Assembly: GCA_035632955.1 (NCBI GenBank)
Contig: DASQFU010000171.1
Span: 1-21,488 of the forward strand
Direction of reading: 5' to 3'
DNA: 21,488 bases
Source of the DNA: DASQFU01 sp035632955
GTDB lineage: Bacteria > Eisenbacteria > RBG-16-71-46
Shown here: piece by piece, positions 1 to 8,289 of the stretch
Numbering within the stretch: position 1 is the stretch's first letter
Layout: each line of letters opens with the position of its first letter
Position numbers and translations under genes: made by a program
The notes under the pieces: model-generated
Told to the model about the DNA's origin: nothing
The model's input: only the letters and a program-made list of their open reading frames with translations
Database searches by the model: none

Positions 1-2
1 AC

Positions 3-653
3 GCGAGCGCGCGCGGGTTCGAGGCGAGCATCATCAAGAGCTTCAGCCACAAGTTCTCGGCCGAGATGAACTACACCTACTCGCTGGCCACGGGCGTGGC
101 ATCGGATCCCAACCAGGCGCTGCAGTTCTTCAACGGTGGCCGGCTCTACCTGCCGATCTCGGAGCAGCCGCTCGACTGGGACCAGCGCCACACGTTCAGC
201 CTCCAGGGCGTGGTGCGGGATCCCGGCAAGTGGGGCTTCCGCGTCCTGTGGGTGTACGGCTCGGGCTTCCCGTTCACGCCTGCGTTCCGTAACGATCGGC
301 GGCCGGACCCGGTGCTGGAGAACTCGCGGCGGCTGCCATCGAACTCGGTGCTGACGATCGACGGCGACAAGTACTATCGGATCTGGGGCCAGAACGTGAC
401 GCTGTTCTTCGACGCGCGAAACGTGCTGAACGCGAAGAACATCAACGCACTGACGTTCTCGTCGTTCCCGAACCCGTTCCTGAACCAGTCGGGCGACGAG
501 TACCTGATCTACTACACAGAGACCGGGCGCGCCGGCGGCGGTTATCTGCAGGACCGCAACGGCGACGACGTTCTCGATTGGGTGTCGCTCCACGACCCGC
601 GCGTGTTCCAGGAAGGCCGGAACGTGCGCATGGGCCTCAGCATCACGTTCTAA
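3..653 (+). CDS. TonB-dependent receptor, C-terminal beta-barrel fragment (5' end outside window)
   Basis: The reading frame is open from the first bases of the window to the TAA at 651-653, so the start lies upstream and only about 216 residues are visible. They read as alternating aromatic/polar beta-strands typical of an outer-membrane barrel, with the receptor-like phrase DQRHTFSLQG, a strand ending in DARNVLNAKN (the usual late 'F...NLFN' strand of TonB-dependent receptors) and a terminal GLSITF whose last residue is Phe, the classic signal for barrel insertion. The family imports ligands across the outer membrane using TonB/ExbBD energy; in FCB-type bacteria many members are SusC-like. 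The plug domain and any carboxypeptidase-like N-terminal domain are outside the window, so the ligand cannot be guessed. It is followed 31 bases later by the secreted-protein gene, probably in one operon. Confidence 0.8.
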   Translation, partial: ASARGFEASIIKSFSHKFSAEMNYTYSLATGVASDPNQALQFFNGGRLYLPISEQPLDWDQRHTFSLQGVVRDPGKWGFRVLWVYGSGFPFTPAFRNDRRPDPVLENSRRLPSNSVLTIDGDKYYRIWGQNVTLFFDARNVLNAKNINALTFSSFPNPFLNQSGDEYLIYYTETGRAGGGYLQDRNGDDVLDWVSLHDPRVFQEGRNVRMGLSITF

Positions 654-684
654 AACGCTCACGACGAAGGAGATCACGAACACG

Positions 685-3591
685 ATGCGGCTCTGGACGA
701 AGACGGCGCGACTTCTGGCGGTGGGTTCGGCGCTGGCGCTGGTGTTCGCCACCGGCGCGGAGGCGCGGATCGATCAGGAGATGACCGACGAGTTCATCCG
801 CAGCCATCCCGAGTACTTCTCGGCCTCCCAGCCCGAGCAGTTTTCGGCCGAGGGCGTGATCAAGCCTCCGGCACGGCCGGCCGCGATCCCCGACATCTTC
901 GGACCAGGAGCGGTGCTGACGGTCGGCAACGTGTACATGAAGGTCACGAACCTGGGCCTGTTCGGGAATCCGTTCGTCACCGTGTCGAACGATGCTTCGG
1001 CACAATGGCCGGGGGCGAGCGGCGTCGAGTACCTCGCATTCGCCCTGTTCTCGGTCGGGGCCGTGAACCCGGTCGCCACGGAACCCAACGCGGTGCGCCG
1101 GGTGAGCTACTTCTCCGAGTGGCGGCCGCCGTCGCTCGAGCCCGAGGACCGGATGTACGAGGCCTACGAGGGCATCGTCAACGGCGCGCGGCTGTTCAAC
1201 GACGACGGGGATCGCGACCCGGCGACCAATCCGCCTCTGTCGCTGATCGACGAGGACTTCCTGGACGGGCACGACAACGACGGTGACGGCCGCATCGACG
1301 AGGACTACGCAGCGCTCGGCCAACAGATGATCACGTGCGCGATCCGGGACGACACGCCTCAGGCCGTCAACTCGGTGTTCAACGAGAAGCACATTCCGTT
1401 CGGCCTCGAAGTGCACCAGCAGGCGTTCGCGTTCGCGAACACGCGGCTCGCCAACTTCAATGCGGTCGAGTACACGATCTACAACCGCTCGGGCCACGAC
1501 CTCGACAGCCTGACCGTCGGCTTCCGGGTCGATATGGACTGCGGGCCACTGGCCTTGACCAACTATTTCAACGACGACTTCGACTTGTCGATGGTGCCAA
1601 GCGGCGAGTTCGTGATCGCGTTGAACGAAGGGGACCCGAGACGCCAGTATCCGCACTTCGACGTCAGCCCGCCGGTGCCCGCCGATTCCGCCTTGTGCCC
1701 GCGGGTCACGTATCGCGTGCAGGGCTTCACGGTCGCGGACGACAACAGCGACCAGGGCCGGACCACCGGCGCGGCGACGTTCCTCCTGCTCGGACACACA
1801 ACCGACCCGCTGGCCACCAACGCGCCGACCCGGGTCCAGTTCAAGGCGTTCCGCTCCTACGTCGCCGGGACGCCTTACGATGAGGGCGGCAACCCGACCA
1901 TCGATCAGCAGCGTTTCGAGTTCATGACGGGCGGCGACAACGTGGACCAGTCGACGGGTCTGATCAATCAGGAGCCCGGTCAGCTCATCGGTGACTATCA
2001 GGCGTGGGCTTCGGTCGGACCGTTCCGAAACGTCCCGAACAACGGCAGCATTCAGGTCAGCATCGCCTACGCCGTCCAGCGCGCGGAGTATCTGACACTG
2101 GCGACGTACCCGACCGACTACCTGCTCTACCAGAACGGCCTCCTGAGCGGCCCGGATCTACTCGACAAGCATCCGGTCGTCGACAATGCGCTGACCGCCC
2201 AAATCGCTTACGAAGGAGTCTACGAGCCGCCTCGGGAAGGACTCGAACACCTGGTGCCCGGTGGCTCCAGCAGCTTCCCGTTCCATGGCCGCGAGACGCC
2301 TTTGCGCGCCCGGCCCAACCAGCTCGGCGTCACCGGCGCCGACTGCCATGACGAGTCGGAGGGCGCGTTCCGCCCGATCACCGAGTTCGAGTTCACGTGG
2401 TTCGATTTCGACTGCGACTACTGCACCGGGGTCTACGACTCGCAAACCGGTCGAGGCTATTTCCTGAAACGCTGGAACACCGAGTCACCGCCACCGAGCC
2501 CGGCCATCAACGTCGGTTCGACGTTCAACTTCTCGGACAATCCCGAGCGGACGCCGATCCTGATCGCGGCGGGCGACAACCAGGTGATGCTGGCGTGGGA
2601 CAACCTCTCGGAGATCACGCCCGATCCGGAGCGCCGTGAGTTCGATTTCCGCTCGTACCGGATCTGGAAGGCGGCCAACTGGCAGCGCCCGATCGGCTCC
2701 TCGGGACCGACGGACGACAACTGGGCGCTGCTCGGAGAGTTCCGGCTGTTCGATCACGCGGACAGCAACTTCACCGTCGCCGACACCGGCGCCGCCTGCC
2801 CAATGATTCAGGTGCCCGAGTACCTCGATCCGGTAACGAACACCCGCGGCCCGCGCGTGGTGCCGATCTGCCTCGTGAGGGGCGACCTGTGGAACCGGCA
2901 GTCCGGCGAGATCCTGCGCCCCGACCGCACCATCGACTGCGTGCGCGACACGCTGGGAGAGTGCAAACGCGAAAACGGCATCGACCCCGTCACGCGCCTG
3001 GCGACCACCCGGACCCAGTACCCGATCGGCCGTTACCGCTATCTCGACCGTGAGGTGAAGAACGGCTTCACCTATTTCTACTCCGTGACCGCCGGCGATT
3101 CGGGGCGCGCGGGCGAATCGTTCGGGCGGCGCGCCGCCCAGGAGGCGGATGCCGTCGTCCCGCAGTCCTCGACGAGTAGCGGAAAGAACGTGTGGGTCGT
3201 GCCGAATCCCTACCGAGGTTTCCGCAACATCGCGGAGCGACCCTCTGCCTGGGACCTGACCCCGAATGCTTCGGATCCGACCGGCACCCACGTCGACTTC
3301 TTTGGGCTGCCGGCCGGGAACTGGACGATCAGGATCTTCACCGTCTCGGGCGATCTGGTGCAGGAGCTGCACTCGACCGATCCTGTGAACGACTCGGTCC
3401 GCGGACCGATCACCCTCGACGACGGCCGCGTGTTCCCCGGCTTCAACCGGCAGCAGGACCAGGCCAACGACGGCCAGGCGCGATGGAATCTGATCTCGCG
3501 CAACGGCCAGGACGTGGTCAGCGGGATCTATCTGTTCGTGGTGGAATCGACGCAGGGCCAGCAGCGCGGCAAGTTCGTCATCATTCGCTAG
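685..3591 (+). CDS. large secreted protein with Asp-rich calcium-type loop and FlgD/Por-like C-terminal domain
   Basis: The 968-residue protein starts at ATG 685, with AAGGAG about 12 bases upstream. Residues 1-27 form a Sec signal peptide ending near GAEA. Residues 197-207 (DNDGDGRIDED) look like a thrombospondin-3/dockerin-type calcium loop. Around 573-586 there is a short Cys pair (DCDYC), and around 625-665 a fibronectin-III-like stretch. From about 834 to the end the sequence opens with VVPNPYRG, continues with a strand like NWTIRIFTVSGDLV, and finishes with VVSGIYLFVVES and GKFVIIR. That pattern matches FlgD-type Ig domains and the type A sorting domains of type IX secretion cargo. The middle is not recognised and no catalytic motif was found. 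The position between a TonB-dependent receptor and a PorV/PorQ protein suggests surface display or secretion. Export via a T9SS-like route is inference. Confidence 0.75.
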   Translation: MRLWTKTARLLAVGSALALVFATGAEARIDQEMTDEFIRSHPEYFSASQPEQFSAEGVIKPPARPAAIPDIFGPGAVLTVGNVYMKVTNLGLFGNPFVTVSNDASAQWPGASGVEYLAFALFSVGAVNPVATEPNAVRRVSYFSEWRPPSLEPEDRMYEAYEGIVNGARLFNDDGDRDPATNPPLSLIDEDFLDGHDNDGDGRIDEDYAALGQQMITCAIRDDTPQAVNSVFNEKHIPFGLEVHQQAFAFANTRLANFNAVEYTIYNRSGHDLDSLTVGFRVDMDCGPLALTNYFNDDFDLSMVPSGEFVIALNEGDPRRQYPHFDVSPPVPADSALCPRVTYRVQGFTVADDNSDQGRTTGAATFLLLGHTTDPLATNAPTRVQFKAFRSYVAGTPYDEGGNPTIDQQRFEFMTGGDNVDQSTGLINQEPGQLIGDYQAWASVGPFRNVPNNGSIQVSIAYAVQRAEYLTLATYPTDYLLYQNGLLSGPDLLDKHPVVDNALTAQIAYEGVYEPPREGLEHLVPGGSSSFPFHGRETPLRARPNQLGVTGADCHDESEGAFRPITEFEFTWFDFDCDYCTGVYDSQTGRGYFLKRWNTESPPPSPAINVGSTFNFSDNPERTPILIAAGDNQVMLAWDNLSEITPDPERREFDFRSYRIWKAANWQRPIGSSGPTDDNWALLGEFRLFDHADSNFTVADTGAACPMIQVPEYLDPVTNTRGPRVVPICLVRGDLWNRQSGEILRPDRTIDCVRDTLGECKRENGIDPVTRLATTRTQYPIGRYRYLDREVKNGFTYFYSVTAGDSGRAGESFGRRAAQEADAVVPQSSTSSGKNVWVVPNPYRGFRNIAERPSAWDLTPNASDPTGTHVDFFGLPAGNWTIRIFTVSGDLVQELHSTDPVNDSVRGPITLDDGRVFPGFNRQQDQANDGQARWNLISRNGQDVVSGIYLFVVESTQGQQRGKFVIIR

Positions 3592-3610
3592 GGCGCGAAG
3601 GAGGAATAAC

Positions 3611-4564
3611 GTGAGACGGTTCATCGTAGCCCTGAGCGTCCTGGGGATCATCGCTCCCGGGATCGCCGGGGCCGCCGACATCTTCGAGAAGGTGGGAACC
3701 TTCGACGGTCAGTTCCTGAAGATCGGCGTCGGTGCGCGCGCGGCGGGCATGGGAGGCGCGTTCGTGGCGGTCGCGGACGATGCCAGCGCCTTGTTCTGGA
3801 ATGCCGCGGGGATCGCGCGTATCGATCCCGACAAGTCGGAGCTACAGATCAACCACGCGAGCTGGCCGGCCGAGCTGTCGTTCGATCAGAGCGGCTACGT
3901 GTTCCACCTCAAGCGGATTCCCGGTGCGATCGGCATCCAGGCGCGCGCGCTGACGATGGATCCCATGATCGAGACGACGGCCTTCCAGCCGGACCCCGAC
4001 GTCGGGACGGGCAACACGTTCGACGCCGGGATGCTCGCGGTCGGCGTCACCTACGCGCGCTCCTTCACCGACAAGTTCAGCGCCGGCGTCACCGGCAACT
4101 TCATCCACGAAGGCTTGGCGGAGTTCTCGCAGCAGATCTACGCCTTCGACATCGGCACGCTCTACGACGTCGGCACGCTCGGCATGAAAATCGGCATGAC
4201 GATCACGAACATCGGCTCGGAGATCACGTTCATCGATCGTTCCGCGCGCATCCCGGCCCTGTTCCGCGTCGGATCATCGGCCGTCGTGTTCCAGAACTCC
4301 AATCAGCGGCTGATGGGCGCGTTCGAGTTCTCGCATCCACCGGACAACGCCGAGCGCCTCAACGTTGGGGGGGAGTACGCATTCCACAACTACGTGTTCC
4401 TGCGCGGCGGCTACAACATCAACTACGACGCCGAGGGGCTGGCGGCTGGCGTCGGCTTCCATTTCCCGGTTTCGGTCGCCGGGCAAGCGGATCTCGACTA
4501 CGCCTTCACCGACATGCGGGACCTGGGAGGCGTGCATCGGTTCTCGCTCAAGTTCATGTTCTGA
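3611..4564 (+). CDS. PorV/PorQ (UPF0164) family outer-membrane protein
   Basis: The 317-residue product starts at GTG 3611, preceded by a strong GAAGGAGGAA 5-6 bases upstream. Residues 1-21 are a signal peptide ending AGA-A. The diagnostic family block follows at about residues 36-72: FLKIGVGARAAGMGGAFVAV, then ADDASALFWNAAGIA. The rest alternates as beta-strands and ends in FSLKFMF, with a terminal Phe as expected for a barrel. In Bacteroidetes, PorV shuttles type IX secretion cargo at the outer membrane and PorQ has a related role; in other FCB lineages the same family often sits beside cargo-like proteins. Here it lies 19 bases behind a gene whose product carries a Por/FlgD-like C-terminal domain, which supports a functional pair. 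Which paralogue it is (PorV, PorQ or a lineage-specific one) cannot be decided by reading. Confidence 0.8.
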   Translation: MRRFIVALSVLGIIAPGIAGAADIFEKVGTFDGQFLKIGVGARAAGMGGAFVAVADDASALFWNAAGIARIDPDKSELQINHASWPAELSFDQSGYVFHLKRIPGAIGIQARALTMDPMIETTAFQPDPDVGTGNTFDAGMLAVGVTYARSFTDKFSAGVTGNFIHEGLAEFSQQIYAFDIGTLYDVGTLGMKIGMTITNIGSEITFIDRSARIPALFRVGSSAVVFQNSNQRLMGAFEFSHPPDNAERLNVGGEYAFHNYVFLRGGYNINYDAEGLAAGVGFHFPVSVAGQADLDYAFTDMRDLGGVHRFSLKFMF

Positions 4565-4607
4565 TCGTCGCGCCGCCTTCGCGACACGACAACCTTCGAC
4601 GCCTTCG

Positions 4608-4631
4608 ACGCGCTCCCTACCGGGAGCGCGT
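4608..4631 (+). terminator. intrinsic-terminator-like hairpin after the receptor/secretion module
   Basis: A perfect 10-bp stem (ACGCGCTCCC / GGGAGCGCGT) encloses the tetraloop TACC. It lies 44 bases after the PorV-family stop and just before the next start. The bases after it are only mildly T-rich (TTCGGCTTGG), so termination may be partial. Confidence 0.55.
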
Positions 4632-4646
4632 TCGGCTTGGGGTGCG

Positions 4647-6083
4647 ATGAGCGCGGTGGTGTGGATCGGTCTGCTGGCCGCCGTGCCCGCCGGCGCCGCA
4701 CCCGGCGAAGGTCCCGGGCCGCTGCCGTGGCGGGTCGGCGGGCGCGTGAGCTTCACCGTGGACGCCGCCGCCTTCCCGGATTCGCTACGCAACCGGCTGG
4801 AAGTGTACATCCGGATTCCGCCGGTGACGGTCGCGGGCCTGGTGCGGGACGCGAGTGGCGAGGGCCGAGTCAAACTCTCGGTGCGGCTCCAGAACCGGTT
4901 CGGCGCCAAGCAGCACGACGCGGTGCAGGAGTTCAGCGTCGCCGCCGGCGACTCGGCGCCCGGATTCGGAAAGGTCGTCGTCTTGCCGTTCCCGGTCCAG
5001 CCCGGCGCGTATCGCATGGAAGTGAAGCTGGAGGACCTGCACTCGCGACGGCGCGGCATCAGCTATATCGGCCGGCGCGTGGCCGAGTCCGGCGTCGTGG
5101 AAGGCGAGGTCTCGGTGCCCGCCGAGCTGGCGGGGCGGGAGCTCTCGGATCTCGAGTTCGTGTGGGCGGAGATGCCGTCTGGGTCGGGAGCGTTTCAGCG
5201 CGGGACGCGGGTGTTGCTGCCCAATCCCGAGCGCCTCTACGGGCTGCTCGCGAATCGGCTCGAGGCGGCGTTCGTCGCCCGCACCACGCGCGAGCCCAAG
5301 GCGTGGCGTTGGAAGGCACGGGTGCTGGACGCGAAGGGAACGATGGTGGCGGAGTCGGAGAGCACGGCGACCGCGGCGCCGTGGCTGACCGAGACCGTCA
5401 GGATCGACCTGGCCACCCAGCCGGCCGGCGGCTACGACCTGGAGCTCAAAGTGTGGATGGAAGGCGACTCGGCTGCGCTCACTCGTCGCAGCCACTTCAG
5501 CATCGCCTGGCAGCCTTCGTCATGGTTGCGGAGTCCGGCCGAGCTCGAGGACATCGTGCACTTCCTGCTCGAAGCGGACAACGAGGAGAACTTCGCTCGC
5601 ATGCATCTCGGCGAGCAGGAGCGCTTCCTCGACGAGTTTTGGACGCGACGCGATCCGACGCCCGGCACGGCCGAGAACGAGGTGCGCACTTCATTCCTCC
5701 GGCGCGTGGAGCAAGCCAACCGGAACTTCGGGCGGTTCGGCCTTAGCAAGGGAATGTTCTCCGACATGGGTCGCGTCTACATCCGCTACGGCGAGCCGAC
5801 CGAGATCCTCCGCCAGGTGATCCCGGCCGGCGACCAGACGCTCACGAACGTGATTCGGGAGCTCGAGCTCAGCGAGGACCGGCCGACGGGCGACGTTCAC
5901 CAGAAGGGGCTCGGCGGCGACACGCGCCCGTTCGAGGTCTGGATCTACGAGGGCAACACCGAGGACACTGACGGCGCGGAACTCGATTCCGCGCTGCTGC
6001 CGAGGCCCCGCCGCCGAATGGTGTTCCTGTTCGTCGACGAGCAGGGTTACGGCGACCACACGCTCCGCTACTCGACCGAGTAG
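4647..6083 (+). CDS. GWxTD-domain secreted protein
   Basis: The frame is open further upstream into the PorV-family gene, but ATG 4647 is preferred. It lies outside that gene and past the hairpin, and it gives a signal peptide (VVWIGLLAAVPAGA) on a 478-residue product. The middle is beta-rich and unrecognised. From about residue 305 the C-terminal part shows the GWxTD-family core: ERFLDEFWTRRDPTPGTAENE (FW at 331-332, RDPTP at 335-339), then a helix with RRVEQANRNF, GRVYIRYGEPTEI (378-387) and a closing FEVWIYEG...MVFLFVDEQGYGDHTLRYS. These elements match the family well, although the Gly-Trp-x-Thr-Asp motif itself is not present. The function of the family is unknown; it is common in Bacteroidetes, Acidobacteria and related envelopes. 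The gene stands alone between a hairpin and a predicted promoter. Confidence 0.75.
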   Translation: MSAVVWIGLLAAVPAGAAPGEGPGPLPWRVGGRVSFTVDAAAFPDSLRNRLEVYIRIPPVTVAGLVRDASGEGRVKLSVRLQNRFGAKQHDAVQEFSVAAGDSAPGFGKVVVLPFPVQPGAYRMEVKLEDLHSRRRGISYIGRRVAESGVVEGEVSVPAELAGRELSDLEFVWAEMPSGSGAFQRGTRVLLPNPERLYGLLANRLEAAFVARTTREPKAWRWKARVLDAKGTMVAESESTATAAPWLTETVRIDLATQPAGGYDLELKVWMEGDSAALTRRSHFSIAWQPSSWLRSPAELEDIVHFLLEADNEENFARMHLGEQERFLDEFWTRRDPTPGTAENEVRTSFLRRVEQANRNFGRFGLSKGMFSDMGRVYIRYGEPTEILRQVIPAGDQTLTNVIRELELSEDRPTGDVHQKGLGGDTRPFEVWIYEGNTEDTDGAELDSALLPRPRRRMVFLFVDEQGYGDHTLRYSTE

Positions 6084-6092
6084 CCCCGCGCC

Positions 6093-6122
6093 TTGACGTC
6101 GCGCCGGCCTATGCGGCATATT
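6093..6122 (+). promoter_or_regulatory. candidate sigma70-type promoter for the glycolysis cluster
   Basis: TTGACG (6093-6098) and CATATT (6117-6122) are separated by 18 bases. They match the -35 consensus at 5 of 6 positions and the -10 at 4 of 6. The pair lies in the only intergenic gap ahead of pfkA, about 75 bases upstream of its start, in a short AT-richer patch. Confidence 0.45.
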
Positions 6123-6197
6123 GCGCCGGATTCGATGCACTAACGCGCTGTCCCGCAACTACTTGAATGACGCGGCACGGCCGGCGGAGGCGTGATC

Positions 6198-7235
6198 GTG
6201 CGACTCGGCATTCTGACCGGCGGCGGCGACTGTCCGGGTCTCAACGCGGTGATCCGCGCAGCGGTCGTGCGGGCGGTGCGCACGCACCAGGCCACGGTGC
6301 TCGGTCTCCTGGACGGATGGCTCGGTCTCCTGCGTGATCGCGTCCGGCCGCTCGACTTGAATGCGGTCGGCGGAATCCTGCCGCGCGGCGGCACGATCCT
6401 CGGCACGTCGCGGGTCGATCCGTTTCGCGAGTCTCCAGGGGTGGACGGAATCCGCGAGCGGATGCGCGCGCACCAGCTCGACGGGCTGCTGGTATGCGGG
6501 GGCGATGGCACGCTGGCCGCCGCGTGGCGCCTGCACCAGGAGGGAGTGCCGACGATCGGCATCCCGAAGACGATCGACAACGACGTGCCCGGGACCGACT
6601 TCTCGTTCGGCTTCGACACGGCGCTGACGACGATCGTGCGGGCGGTGGATGCGCTGCACAGCACCGCGGAATCGCACGACCGTGTGATCGTGGTCGAGGT
6701 CATGGGGCGCACGACGGGATGGCTTGCCGTCAGCTCCGGAATCGCGGGCGGGGCCGACGTGGTCGTGGCTCCGGAGGAGCCGGTCAGCGTGCAAGAGGTG
6801 TGTGATTTCATCCAGCACCGCATCGCGCGCGGACGAGAGTTCAGCATCGTCGTGGTCGCCGAAGGCGCACGCTTCAAGCCGGACCCCGGCGGCTGGAATC
6901 TCGAAGTGCCGCAGCGTCTCGATCCGGTCGGCCGCGTCCAGTACGGGGGCATCGGTGGGGCGCTCGCCGCCGAGATTCAAAGACGACTCGGGATCGAGAC
7001 CCGCATGGTCACGTTGGGCTACGTGCAACGGGGAGGAACGCCGACGGCGTTCGACCGGTTGCTGGGGTCGCGCATGGGGGTGGCGGCGGTGGATCTGGCG
7101 GCGCGCAGGGAGTACGGACAGATGGTGAGCCTGCAAGGCCGCGCGATCGGGTCGGTCCCGCTGTCGGTCGTGCGGGAGGGGCCACGCAAGGTGCCGCACG
7201 ATCTCTACGAGGTCGCGCAGGTGTTCTTCGGGTGA
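6198..7235 (+). CDS. pfkA: 6-phosphofructokinase, ATP type with mixed specificity signature
   Basis: This enzyme phosphorylates fructose 6-phosphate to fructose 1,6-bisphosphate in the cytoplasm. Two in-frame GTGs exist, at 6192 and 6198. GGCGGAGG (6183-6190) is 1 base from the first but 7 from the second, so 6198 is chosen. The 345-residue product begins MRLGILTGGGDCPG. With this start the key residues fall on the E. coli PfkA numbers: GGDG with Gly104, Lys124 in PKTIDND, and the catalytic base Asp127. In family knowledge Gly104 indicates ATP as donor, and Lys124 is shared with PPi-dependent and actinobacterial-type enzymes. VVEVMGRTTGWLA and GGADVVVAPEE are further family blocks. It is the first gene of a pfkA-gap-pgk-tpiA-secG run; gap starts 42 bases downstream. 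Confidence 0.93.
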   Translation: MRLGILTGGGDCPGLNAVIRAAVVRAVRTHQATVLGLLDGWLGLLRDRVRPLDLNAVGGILPRGGTILGTSRVDPFRESPGVDGIRERMRAHQLDGLLVCGGDGTLAAAWRLHQEGVPTIGIPKTIDNDVPGTDFSFGFDTALTTIVRAVDALHSTAESHDRVIVVEVMGRTTGWLAVSSGIAGGADVVVAPEEPVSVQEVCDFIQHRIARGREFSIVVVAEGARFKPDPGGWNLEVPQRLDPVGRVQYGGIGGALAAEIQRRLGIETRMVTLGYVQRGGTPTAFDRLLGSRMGVAAVDLAARREYGQMVSLQGRAIGSVPLSVVREGPRKVPHDLYEVAQVFFG

Positions 7236-7277
7236 ACGCGACGCGGCGCGCTGCCGCGGCTCGAACGGGAGACTGAC

Positions 7278-8279
7278 ATGTCGCTTCGCATCGGCATCAA
7301 CGGATTCGGCCGCATCGGTCGCCAGGTGGTTCGCGCCAGCATCGAGCGTGGGGCGGGACTCGAGTTCGTGGCCGTCAACGACATCACCGATGCCGACACG
7401 CTCGCCCACCTTCTGCGCTACGACTCCGTGCACCGCACCTGGCCGAAGGCCGCGGCCAAGGCCCGAGAAGGACAGCTCGAGGTCGGGGACCGCCGGATCA
7501 AGGTGTTGAGCGAGAAGGACCCGGCCAAGCTGCCGTGGAAAGCGCTCGGTGTCGAGGCAGTACTCGAAGCGACCGGCCATTTCACCGATCGCGAGGGCGG
7601 TGCTCAGCACCTCGCGGCCGGCGCGCGCAACGTGCTGATTTCAGCGCCGGCCAAGGGCGTGGATCTGACCTTCGTGTTCGGCGTCAACGACCAGCTCTTC
7701 GATCGGGCGAAGCATCCGGTCGTCAGCATCGGCTCGTGCACCACCAACGGGCTCGCGCCGGTCGCCAAGGTCTTGAACGACCGGTTCGGCATCGAGCACG
7801 GCCTGATGACGACCATCCACGCGTACACGAACGATCAGCGCATTCTCGACCTGCCGCACAAGGACCTGCGGCGCGCCCGCGCGGCCGCGGTCAACCTGAT
7901 TCCCACCTCGACCGGCGCGGCGAAGGCGATCGGCGAGGTGCTCCCCGAGCTCAAGGGCAAGCTCGACGGGATAGCGGTGCGCGCGCCGGTCATGAACGGT
8001 TCGCTCATCGACCTGGTGTGCCGCGTGAAGCAGCCCACCGACAAAGCCGCGATCAACAGCGCTTTGAAGGAAGCCGCGGAAGGTCCGATGAAGGGCGTGC
8101 TCGAGTACTGCGAGGATCCGATCGTCTCCTCGGACGTCATCGGCAATCCGCACAGCAGCGTGCTGGATGCGCTCTCGACCACGGTGCTCGACGGCAGGCT
8201 GGTCAAGGTGCTGTCCTGGTACGACAACGAATGGGGCTTCTCGAACCGCGTCGTCGACGCGCTGCTGCGCATGGCGTGA
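7278..8279 (+). CDS. gap: glyceraldehyde-3-phosphate dehydrogenase, type I
   Basis: This 333-residue enzyme oxidises and phosphorylates glyceraldehyde 3-phosphate to 1,3-bisphosphoglycerate. The N-terminal Rossmann motif INGFGRIGR begins at residue 6, and VNDITD with an Asp after the second strand favours NAD+ over NADP+. The catalytic Cys is Cys154 in SIGSCTTNG, and the catalytic His is His181 in TTIHAYTNDQ. The substrate loop is followed by NLIPTSTGAAKAIG, and the C-terminus has the standard SWYDNEWGFSNRVVD. The usual second Cys of SCTTNC is Gly here, which does not affect the catalytic pair. The length is normal. The ATG at 7278 follows GGGAGA at a good distance. Only 10 bases separate its stop from pgk. 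Confidence 0.96.
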   Translation: MSLRIGINGFGRIGRQVVRASIERGAGLEFVAVNDITDADTLAHLLRYDSVHRTWPKAAAKAREGQLEVGDRRIKVLSEKDPAKLPWKALGVEAVLEATGHFTDREGGAQHLAAGARNVLISAPAKGVDLTFVFGVNDQLFDRAKHPVVSIGSCTTNGLAPVAKVLNDRFGIEHGLMTTIHAYTNDQRILDLPHKDLRRARAAAVNLIPTSTGAAKAIGEVLPELKGKLDGIAVRAPVMNGSLIDLVCRVKQPTDKAAINSALKEAAEGPMKGVLEYCEDPIVSSDVIGNPHSSVLDALSTTVLDGRLVKVLSWYDNEWGFSNRVVDALLRMA

Positions 8280-8289
8280 GGGAGGGCGC

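Noticed and set aside
643..1797. Long open frame on the - strand opposite the secreted-protein gene
   Set aside because: Arg/Val/Asp-rich translation without domains, signal or ribosome site; it is the usual antisense shadow of a GC-rich gene. The same holds for 2485-3681, 8430-10073 and 19542-21029.
4365..4646. N-terminal extension of the GWxTD protein into the PorV-family gene
   Set aside because: The extra residues are Ser/Arg-rich shadow sequence and would bury the signal peptide that begins at 4647.
6159..7610. 483-codon - strand frame opposite pfkA and gap
   Set aside because: Spans two certain genes on the other strand, is His/Arg-rich and has no recognisable motif.
8167..8289. N-terminal extension of phosphoglycerate kinase into gap
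   Set aside because: Overlaps gap by over 100 bases and adds residues absent from the family; GTG 8290 has a ribosome site and the right length.
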